A DNA stretch of 64,000 nucleotides from Drosophila persimilis (Eukaryota; Arthropoda; Insecta; Diptera; Drosophilidae). A program made the translations under genes and the position numbers. The number at the start of each line of letters is the position of its first letter. The stretch's first letter is position 1. This document shows positions 1 to 10,000 of the stretch, piece by piece. The stretch is taken from contig NW_020825294.1 in assembly GCF_003286085.1 (NCBI RefSeq), positions 10,314,501-10,378,500 on the forward strand, given 5' to 3'. Below the pieces are notes generated by a model. The model searched no databases. It saw only the letters and a list, made by a program, of their open reading frames with translations, and was not told where the DNA came from.

Positions 1-1260
1 TCACATTCAAACAATTTCTATTTGGCGCGCACCTCTCGCATCAAGTCGATAGTATCGATGGCCGAACTTCTTGGGATTTTATAAAAGTATAGTTGTCGTG
101 TAATGTAAATTTACCATGTCATTTTGTTTAAATAACATTTTATAAACAATAAATATAATAACAATTCAGAAAACGGAGCAGATTCAAATTGTTAGCCGGC
201 GAAAATTGGCTCCGGATGGTATGCCTTTAATAGTAGAAATAGCCGGACATTCTGCCGCAGCCGTTTCCTGCCAAAATTAATTAATAAATAAATAATTATT
301 AAATTAATAAATTAAATACACGAGAAATCTAAATTTTGTCCGTTTAAAACGGGTTGCTTTGGCCAATAAAAATCGTCAAAAATGTTCTGCAACGCAACTA
401 TTTTTTGACGATTTTTATTGGTCAAAAGAAATTTTGCTACAGAAACATGTTTTCAAATTCATTTTTGACGATTTTCATTGGACATGGGAAAACATACCCT
501 AGGAAAAGGATATTATAGAATTGAGAAAATGTTTGTCATCCCACGCAAAAACAATTTAGTCTCTGTTTCAAAGCTATTTCAACTTATTGTCTTCTTACAC
601 AGATAATTTGATAATTACATGCACACTCATACCCTGGGGGAAATGGATGTTATAGAATTGAAAAAATGTTTGTGGTCGTAGGCTCTAATTAATGCAGAAA
701 GTAAACAGTTTCTTTTTTAAAGGTATTTAAACGATATTTTGCAATTAGTGGCAAAAAAAAAAAAAATGCACTCTAAGGCAAAGTCTTTATTAGTTAAGTT
801 TGAAAGCAGCTTGGAAAAGTATCCTTATATAATATTTATTAAATAGGGTATAAAAATGAACATACTCTAATACCAGCAACATTGACAACCCAACATTACG
901 ACTGTTTTTTTGTTGAACAATAAAAGCAAGGACTAAAAACTAGCCAATCTTGTTGAAAATATATTCATCAACGGGCTAAAATTATGTGGGCGAAACTAAA
1001 GGCTTTAGTTAGCCTACATTATTCAACGGAATATAAAAATTGAGCAATATGAACGACTATCCTTTTTCGTTTTTTTTTTTGTTCGACTATTTTCGCTAAA
1101 ACCTTTTTTACCAAAATGCAATGAAAGCAAGTATTTAAAATAAATCACTTAAGTACAAAATTAATTCATAAACCGTATAAAATTATGTGGGCATGGCTAA
1201 ATGTTCTATAAAGCTATTAATAATCGACGGAATATCAAAATTGAGGAATATGTAAAATAT
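1..1260. repeat. AT-rich repeat-laden intergenic DNA
   Basis: No coding region is visible. The segment holds degenerate duplicated pieces. TTTTTGACGATTTTTATTGG occurs at 402-421, almost unchanged at 462-481, and inverted at 362-381. A block beginning near 495 (around ATAGAATTGA) recurs near 628. A block of about 70 bp starting AAAATTATGTGGGC at 978 recurs at 1179. This pattern suggests decayed transposable-element sequence, but no family is recognised. Confidence 0.5.
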
Positions 1261-1271
1261 AAGTTGAATTC

Positions 1272-1371
1272 GTCCGTATATTTACCGTATATTTTTAAGA
1301 TGAGACGGTATATTTTGGTATGTTTCTGAGGGTCGGACGGTATATTTTAACTATAGATCGCGGTCACACTG
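1272..1371 (+). promoter_or_regulatory. Housekeeping-type core promoter (Motif 6 x4, Motif 1), probably of Drep4
   Basis: Four copies of a CGGTATATTT/CCGTATATTT motif lie at about 1272-1283, 1282-1294, 1304-1316 and 1336-1348. They are followed by CGGTCACACTG at 1361-1371. These match the Drosophila Ohler Motif 6 (KTYRGTATWTTT) and Motif 1 (YGGTCACACTR, bound by M1BP), which mark TATA-less, broadly expressed promoters. Drep4 is the nearest gene downstream on this strand. A MITE begins 17 bp after Motif 1, so it sits between promoter and start codon. Assignment to Drep4 rather than to a gene on the other strand outside the window is inference. Confidence 0.65.
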
Positions 1372-1387
1372 ACACTGACAATAATAT

Positions 1388-1822
1388 TAGAGGTGGAAAA
1401 ACATTGATGTTTTTAGACATCGATGTTTTTCAAGCTAACAGTTACAAACAAAACAGAACACATTTAGCTGCACAAATATGATTAAAGTTATTTAAAATAA
1501 ACATTTTTTATTAAAGATCATTTTCATTTGAGATAATTTCACTTTCAATAGCTTATAGCTTTCGTTCAGCAACATAAAGTATATCTTAAAACAAGTCCTG
1601 ATTTTTGTTTAGAAACTACGACTTTCTACTACTTTCTACTACTAATCACACGACGTGGCCGGGACGCACAGATATTTCTGGGCAGCAGCTTCTTCTCCTT
1701 CTCTCTTTAGTGTTTTCTTTCATAGAAACGGGACAAGACATAAAACTAAACATCGATGTTTCGCCAATCGATGTTTAAAAAAATTTAAAAAACATCGATG
1801 CATCGATGTTTTTCCACCTCTA
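1388..1822. mobile_element. hAT-type MITE with 8-bp target-site duplication
   Basis: The element begins TAGAGGTGGAAAAACAT and ends with the inverted equivalent ATGTTTTTCCACCTCTA. It is flanked on both sides by the direct repeat AATAATAT (1380-1387 and 1823-1830). An 8-bp duplication is the hallmark of hAT-superfamily insertion. The interior is 435 bp, has no transposase ORF and contains several ATCGATGTTT repeats near both ends (about 1402-1432 and 1750-1812), typical subterminal motifs. It is therefore a non-autonomous element. It lies between the Motif 1 promoter and the Drep4 start codon. Confidence 0.85.
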
Positions 1823-1908
1823 AATAATATACAAATAAAAAAATACAAAGTCCGCTTAAAAGGAAGCTTGCTGCAAGGTTGTCAACTCCAACTCCATGTG
1901 CTTGCACA

Positions 1909-3708
1909 ATGATAAACTACATTAGAGATACAATTATGGCGCCGTCAACACGCAGTAGCAGCAACAGCGTCAAGACCAACAACAGCAGCAGCAAACAAAG
2001 GGCCACAAAGGAAGACGGCTCTTCCTCGTCCAAGGAAATTCCACCTGCTCCAATGCGGGGCTACAAGATTACTGATAATGAGCGGTCAAGGAAATATGGG
2101 ATTGGAGCCAATTCATTGGAAGTTCTGCTAACCAAAGCCAATAACAAGTTTCCGGTGAGTTGCTGAAAAGAAAAAGGGAAAACTTCAGCGAAAGTGTTTG
2201 AGTTTCCACCCACCCACGCATCCGGGCAGGCAAAAAATTCTTGGCCCTGGTAGATTCAAGGCCAATGTCCCTGGCAGTGGCTTCCGCATTCAATGCCACC
2301 CACAGTGCGCATGTCTGGTAAATCGTTAGAGTAGAGGCAACCTTGCAGGAAACCTGTTGCTGCTGCTGTCGCGTCCAAGTCCCAGCCACAAAACAATTTC
2401 CTGAAGGCCAGTGAACCTTCCTCGGAATTGGCCGAGATTCGGCTCTGACCTCGCTCTGCTGTGGCCTGTTGCAACGTCATGTCAAGGGCAGTTTATTCAA
2501 TTTCTTTTCAATTCATTTACATGTTTAGCGGCAGGACCTGCACATCTATCTAGCCTCTGATGGCTTTGAGGTGTCTGATGATGAGTATTTGAACAGCCTG
2601 CCCGTCCAGACGTTGTTCATTGTGGCTGGTCCAGATGCAGTCATAACAACAGGTGAGAGAGCCTCCAGCAGTCTAGCAGTGTGATTACCGAATAGTATTC
2701 TTGATAGATGCCGACTTTGAATTTGAGAAAATGCGCCAGCAATCGCCCTTGCTGAAGGTGGCAGACATCTTCTATGACTTTATAGAACAGCATCCGGAGA
2801 AGTTCCGACGCATGATCTCGGACTATGAGCACCAGAAGCAGCGACTGGTCCTGGACAACAGCAAGGCCCATCTAAGCTTGAAGGACGAGCACGTGGAATG
2901 GTTCGAGGGCGGCGAGGAGCGCTTTCACTCCAAGGAAGAGGCCATGGCCGTGCGTGCCCAGACACGTGTGCGCGGCTACTACTATAAGGCCAAGGAGGAG
3001 CTGACACGCAATCCGTTGTACAGGCAAAATCCCAAGGCCCGGCAAGTCATCAACTCGGTGCTGGAGCAATTTCGCTATCTACTCATCGGCTGCGACTATT
3101 TCTCAATGATGTTCAACAGAAAGTGCGAACAAAAACACGACTTCCTCCAGCAGCATCGGCAGCAGACGGGTGATGAGGAGCCCGATGCCGGAAGTCTTCC
3201 AAGCAAGAGACTAAGGCAGCTCATCAAGGAGTACACTAAGCAGCATTCCATACTCGATGATTGGTCTGTTTCGCTGTGCACCGATCTGGGGGACTTCTAT
3301 TGCCAGGGCGCGTATTCGGATAATGGCAACTGCTGCTCCCTGCAGCACACCATCAATCCGTATGCCTCGCGCGAGAATCTCATTTTGTTTCAGGTGTGGA
3401 ATCTGGATCATCAAATTGAACTCTCTCGCACGATTCTGCCCGCCATGGTAGCCAACGTCGAGGAGCTAGTCACCAAGCCGCAGCTCAAATGTTCGTTTCA
3501 CAACAAGCGTGTAGTAGACATCTCTGTTTTAGAGTACTTTCTCGAAATATTCTCCCTAAAGAACCTTAAACTCGTGCACGTTGTGTGCCACGAAAAGGTG
3601 CAACGCTCAAACCGCTCAAATGGTCGCCTGCTCTGTCCGGATTGTCATGAATACCGGATTGTGCAAGAGCTCATGGATTTGCAGGGAGCAAATAAAACCA
3701 CGTCTTAA
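1909..3708 (+). CDS. Drep4: Caspase-activated DNase (DFF40/CAD) homologue DREP4
   Basis: Three exons: 1909-2154, 2529-2652 and 2708-3708, giving 456 aa. The product is the nuclease that cuts chromosomal DNA between nucleosomes in apoptosis after caspases remove its inhibitor (DREP1/ICAD). A CIDE-N domain is seen at about residues 50-125 (ending near FIVAGPDAV). The rest is the CAD catalytic region, with the HTINPYASRE segment followed by WNLDHQIE, the conserved ββα-metal histidine core of the DFF40 family. A Cys/His-rich C-terminus follows (CSFHNK, HVVCHEKV, CPDCH). Start choice: ATG 1909 is the first in-frame start. ATG 1936 has a better context (+4 G) and would give 447 aa. A short out-of-frame ATG at 1896 opens an upstream ORF. 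Intron phases are 0 and 1. A candidate poly(A) signal is at 4488-4493. Family identity is firm. Confidence 0.92.
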
Positions 3709-6700
3709 AAGTTTCGATTTGACAGCAGTTACCTATCCAAGCAATACTATAAACAATAACTGAAGATATATATATATATGTATATATGTATACATATATA
3801 CGCCCATTTGTTATGTAGATTATTTGATTATGCTCTGTTTACTATATAATCGACAATTTTAAACAGTTGTTGTTTCTATTTGATATAGTGCTAATTTGTT
3901 ATTGGTTTGAAAAGTGAATTGTACAAATCAAAAGTATCTCAAAGTTAACTATCGAGGGAAACGTAGTGTTGAAAAAAGTATTTATAGAATATATGTATGC
4001 ATAACCATGCATTTAATGTTGCAAATGCTAAGCAAACTACTATAACTATGTGGCAATATATTGTATTGATATCTAGCTTTAAATGTTTATTGACTGTAAC
4101 GCTTGTAGTTGAAATTTGAGTGCGTTTTGTTGGCGTTACAATCGTTCAACATGTCCACTCTATGGATCAGATCATATATTGTATGTGCCAAGAGTCTAGC
4201 TTGCAAAGGGTACCATACTATACATATATACAACTACATATACATACATATATAATATATACATATATCGAATTTAAATTGAGTTCAATTTAAGATAAAT
4301 ATAAAATTATACAAAGGTTTTTGCTACACTCGGCTTCTCTGTACCTTAACTGAACTCCTACTGTTTCATTCACACTCCATAACATTAAGAACTCTACTCA
4401 AAATCTGGTCCCTATAAAGTTTCTGAAAATAAAAGACAGTTGTACTATTACCCGAGGGATTTCTTTGGGATTGCATGCAACTTCTTCAATAAAATACATA
4501 TAAACTCTGTTGGTTTTATCTCTTTATTTACTAAAAAATGTTCACTTCATAAAAAATCATACAACACAAAATATATCGTATTTTAAATGGGTATAAAATA
4601 ATAGATGATTCGTATGCATACGAATATAATAAATGAATAAATAATGAATGACACAAACAAAAAGATCTCGTCAAATGTGATATTGTTTCTGAAATTGCCA
4701 CGTCTCTCAAATAACAAAAATTATACAATACAGTATACAGTACAATATTTTATTAGTCGTGTTTCCTATTATCCGGATTCATATAATGATCTTAGTCGAT
4801 TCTTGTCATTGTAATGTAGTATTCAGTGTAGTTCTGATTCGTTTCGTTGTTACCTCATTGCACCTGCCTTCCAGAGCTTAACGATTAGGATTAGTATTCG
4901 TAAGGTTCGCTTTCGCTAGTTGCTTCGTAATTGTGTTAGAATGGTTTTTGTTTTTGTTTGGTTTTAGTGCTGCTAACAAATCGCGTTAAACAAACAAAAC
5001 AAAACAAAAAATATATATATTTTCTCTTCATCTACAATGGTGTGGGTTAGTTTTAAGAAATTTGACTAAAAACTGCTGCTTAGTGCCCATTCCCTTGCGA
5101 TCCTAACTGCGGCTGGACTTAAACTAGAAGTCTAATCGTATAGCAAGCATTGCGATTGTTTTGTTTTCTCGATGCTGCTTTGTTGCGCTATAATAAATTT
5201 CTATGGCATTGAGAAATAATTATAGATCCGATTGTCCAGGTCCTGAAAAAGATCAAATGGAACAGATTATACGATTGGCCATATCTCTTGGGGGGGAGCA
5301 AACAGATAAAGCTAACACTAATTTGTGGAAATATTCAAGGCTCTGGTCCTGGTCGAGAGCTCTAACCAAAGACCGGGACCGGACTTGCATACATATATAC
5401 AGGAAAGAGAATGAAAACTATAACTAAAAAGTCAAATTAAAAATACAAATAAAAACTAAATAAAAGCAGCAACTGAGGAAGTGCAAGTGCCAGGCAGCCA
5501 AATCAATGTTGAGAGAAAACTTCACCTTTTCATTTGTAATTTCTTTCTTTTGTTTGGTTTTTGTTTTGTTCACATTCAATTCAATTTCAATTCAATTAAA
5601 CTCAATTCAATTCTTGGGGTAGAAGCCATTCAATGTCATTGTAATTATCATTAAAGTTAACGATTAATTTTGTTAAAATATTTATATATATTTCTTACGG
5701 TGCGTAGAACAAGTTAATTGAGTATAAGAAAAGAAACATTGAATTATGCATTTGGAACTCATGAATGGTTAATGTAACGAACGACTTTTCGACAAGTTTA
5801 TATTGTACAATTTTCTATTTTATGGTTTCACTCTTTTATTCGGATTGTATTTATTTATGGTCACAACAACAAAAAGTAATCTTCATTCGTTGTTCATTAC
5901 AAGGTGGAGTTTGCTCTCCAGTTTCAAGTTTCAACTAGGGAAGGAAAGCAGTTGGGAAGGGTATAGGAACTACAACATTTCAATAAAAATATTTGCGATA
6001 CACAACAATTTCTTCAGATTATTAAGTACTATAATCAAAGCCAAGATGTAAATACTTGTAATTGTTAATAGATATCTGGAAGTGCTACGATTTACTTTGA
6101 GTTTGTTAATAGCTGAACATTTGATTGGAGGATACAAACCTGTTTCAAATTCAGTTCAATTCAATTCAACTATCGCAAATATTTTTATAAACAAATTAAA
6201 AAAAGAATATGGCACACAGAACAGAATAAAAATCAAATAGCGGCGAAAATAAAATAATATATTACATAGAATAGAATAGAGGACAGTTTTTGGAATATAA
6301 TGAAAACATTCAATTAGTTCAAACTGTTTTTGGGGGGTTTCTTATAAAAATTGCAATTTTTAGGTACCTTAGGATTTTGAACGAGTTTTACAAAATCATT
6401 GAGTTGAGATGAAATTGGTTTTTATTTTGCTGTTTATTGTGGCGATTTGATAGATCTTTGGTTGATTTCGATTGGTTTTTGTTTTGTTTGGATTTTGGTT
6501 TTTGGTTTTTCAGGTTTTATATGCTTCGTATTATTTTTGGTTCGATTTAGAAATGATTTTGATCTTACGCTTTACTGAGGTAACAAACGAACGAACGAAT
6601 GAACGATTTCTTTGTCATTGGTCTCAATTGGTTTATTTACATTATGGTACTCGTATCAATTAGATATTTAGTTTATTAATATTCAAAATGTACAATGTGT

Positions 6701-7043
6701 GTAGTTGTGTGTGTGTGGTGTTTGTGATTGGGATGAGAAATGCAATAACTGGCCCCAGCCCCTTTTATCGCCCGTTTTGCGGGTGGGGGTAGATCGCCTG
6801 AGGCGCTTACTTTACCAAAGGATTAGGAATGCAAATCGGTTCAAAATGATACAGTGCTTTCCTCAAGAGCCCGTTTAAAGTCGGTTTTCGTTTAGTCGGT
6901 CATAGGTCTTTTGTTCCGTTCGAGGCTCTTCGGGGAAGAACTGGTCTCCCACTTAAACCGGTCTCACATCCCTGCTAAAGACTATAGATCCCGCCCTTCT
7001 ATATACAACAGGCCTTTTCTTGCCTTGCGATTTCCAGCTAGCA
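3709..7043. other. Convergent 3' UTR region between Drep4 and the large minus-strand gene
   Basis: No coding region is visible. It is AT-rich with many T- and A-runs. Plus-strand AATAAA signals at 4428-4433 and 4488-4493 could end Drep4. Minus-strand AATAAA signals at 4523-4528 and at several nearer sites (for example 6672-6677) could end the gene encoded from 21964 to 7044. A long 3' UTR of up to about 2.5 kb for the minus gene is possible. The boundary cannot be fixed from sequence alone. Confidence 0.5.
4488..4528. terminator. Facing poly(A) signals of two convergent genes
   Basis: AATAAA on the plus strand (4488-4493) and AATAAA on the minus strand (TTTATT at 4523-4528) lie about 30 bp apart. 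They are the outermost signals that would allow Drep4 and the opposing gene to end without overlap. Both are common hexamers in AT-rich DNA, so actual use is inferred. Confidence 0.4.
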
Positions 7044-10000
7044 TTAGACCCTGCGCCAACTGCTGACCGACCGTTCCCTGGACTGGGAATTCTGACGGAA
7101 GCACTCTGGACTCTTACTGCCGCGACCGCTGGCGATCTCTGGCGATTCCGTGACTCTGGCCAAATCGCGGTTGATGGTCTTTGAGCTGAGCACCCGCGGA
7201 CAGCGCACCGTCCAGGGGCTGCGGCGCGGATCCTGGAGTGCTCGGAAGGCCTTCGAGGGTACAACCTCCTCGCCACTGCCGCTGGCGTCGCACCAGCTGT
7301 TGTAGTAGTCGGCGTACTCCTTGTCCTGCTTTGGCGTGGGTGCGGGCGTGCTGTCTAGCGAACTGTTCTCCTGGGCGGAGTCCATCTCCTCGACCAGGGC
7401 CCGCTTGGCGGCTGCCTGCAGCCGCTCCATGGGAAGATTGCGCAGATGTGTGCTGTCGCTCTTGAGGAGTAGGCTCTGGACCAGTTCGTTGACGAGCTTG
7501 TCACTGACCACGCGCTGGTTCTTGGCCGAGGGCCCCATGATGGGGGAGGCCGGGCTGTTGGGCGTCGAGGGATTGTCCGCATCGATGCTGGTGTTCTTGC
7601 GCAGCGGCAGTGAGAGGCGCTCCCGTCGCTGGGTCATGCTCTCGGCCTCGCCCAGTGCGTTGGGATTCTGGCGCCGGGTAATGGACACATTGTGGACGAT
7701 CTTGCGCCGGCTGGGCTTCAGCTGGAACTCGTCAGCCTGGGCCGCTGCCTCGGGCAGGTCATTCTCGTCCTGCAGCAGCTTAAAAAGTCTGGAATGTGTG
7801 GCGGCTCGCTGGTAGCTGGTCATCTTCCGCAGCTCCGGGAAGCTCTCGGACTCGGTGTCCGTCTCTGACAGCTGTCGATTCATGTCCGTGACGCCCGAGT
7901 CATCCTCCTCGATCTCCGACTCGGAGCGTTGCGTGCTGCTGTTGCGGGACAGTGTCCCCTTTCCATGACCGCTGTCCACGGATAGCGACTGAATGGTCAA
8001 TGCCTTGGAGCTGGGTGCATCTTGATCGGAACTAACCTCAAAGGCGCTGATGCGGTCGCGCACTGAGATTTTGGGTGCCTCACTGAACTTATCCACCTCC
8101 AGGTCGGGCAGTCCATTGGCCAAGCGCTTCATCTCTGGCTCGGGCTCGACATACACCTCTGGAAGGTGTGGCTCAAAGTTGGTCGGAGTGGGAGCTCCAC
8201 GCTCCTCTTCGTCTGCCTCAGCGGTCTGGGGCTTATGCTCCTCCATAATCGCCCCATCCTCGCCTACAATCTCGTATTCTCCCGGTGGACCCAGGTCGAG
8301 GTCTTGGGGCTCCTCAGCCTCCAGGATAACGCTGTGGCGATTGGGTGTTGGACTGGGACTGGGCTGCGGTGGCGACTGCTGGCCATCGATGGATGTGTTG
8401 AAGAAGGCCATGGCCTTCCGGTAGTTGTGTCGCTTCTGCTCGACTTCCTCGCCCTGCTCCTTCTTGGCGCGATCCTCTTCGATGTCGGCCCAGAAGTCGG
8501 GCTCCCCAACATCCTCATAGCTTTCCTCCAGCGGTGCAGCCCAGGTATAGACTGTGGCCGGCTCGTGCATGGAGGCTAGCGACATGGTATCTACCATATG
8601 GAGATTGCTCTCGGGCACCTCGTCCACGGGTTGGTGCTGTGTTTCCTCCTTTTCCTCTTCCTCAGGAGTGTCGTGGTGCAGCTCCTCGTATTGCTCGGCG
8701 AGAACCTTTTCCTCCTCCACAACGAGATCGACAATCTCTGGCTCTGTGCCACGTGCTGCCTCCAGTGTGGCCCACACATCGATTGCCACGGCAGGCTCAT
8801 CGGGCAGCTTGGCTCTGAAGGCCTTGATTTCCACCGGCTTGTATGGGGTTTCCTCCACAGAATTCTGACGCTCTTTTCGGGCCCAGAAGGTGGCCGACCT
8901 GTGGAAGGTCACATCATCGTCGTCGTCTGGCTTCCTCTTCGCCTCGATCTCGGCCCAGAAATCAATTTCTTCGTCAGTGTCCACCTCTCGGGGCTCCTCG
9001 GGGTATTTCGTGGGATCATAAGCCAAGCGTCCCGAGGCCTTCTCGTCCTCGTTGCTGCTCGCTGTAGACTTGTTGTCGGCCCAGAAGTCCGCGTCCTCCT
9101 CATCCTGCTGCTCATCCTGTTGGCCATTCCAGTTATCCATCTCAGCCTCAAATGTAAGTTCATTCTCCAAGTCTTCTTTGTAAGCGGCCCTTGACTGATC
9201 TTCCGAAGCCGAGAAGTCCTCGTTCTGTTCCTGCTCTTTTGTCTTCTCGATCTCCATGGGCTTTTCTTCCACCACAAAATGAACCTCAGCTTTTTGGGCC
9301 AATGGCATGGATTCCACGTGAGCCCGCAGTGTTGTTGTCCAGTGCTCCACTCTTGTCGCCGTCTCCTTCTTTAGGGGAGTATAGGTAACAGTTTTCTTAT
9401 TTTTTGTCCACTGTTTTTCTCCCGACTCAATTTTCTTTTTCTTGTCTATACTCCCCCAGAAATCCATCCGTTCTTGATTCTCCATTGGCGGGGCTGGTTG
9501 TTCCTGCTCTTGAGAAGCTGTTGCGAATGTGGACCAGAAGCTGTTCTTCGCTGCCTCCAAGGAAGCCTGTGCCTTAGACATATCAGCCGATTTGGGCCTG
9601 GCTGGCTTGGGTTCGGCGCTGTTCTCCTTGGCCCTTAGTTGGGGAGTGTCGGTAGCCTTTACTTTCGGCTCTAATGGGGCTGGTTCTGTGTTGGTGGTTT
9701 TCCAGAAGTTTTTGGACTGTTCCATCATTTTCTGTGCCTGCATTTTTGTGGCCATCAACGTGGCAAAGAAGTCAAAGTCCTCCGTCGGAGCACTGACAGT
9801 CTCTTCGACAGTTTTGGCTTGGGGTTCAGGCTCTGCTTTGGCCCGAGATATGTTGTTGGTCACATCGTTGGCTATGGTCTCGCCCAAGAACTTGTTGCGC
9901 ATGCCCAGGGAGAAAGAGGCGGATACGTCTTCCTTGCTGCCCTTGAGAGGTGTGGCCATCTCTTCAACGGAATAGGCCTCTGTAGGTCTGTACTTTTCCA

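Noticed and set aside
8598-9194. Long plus-strand ORFs (up to 198 codons) opposite the giant gene's last exon
   Set aside because: They are antisense shadows of a GC3-rich coding exon, with hydrophobic low-complexity translation and no splice or promoter context.
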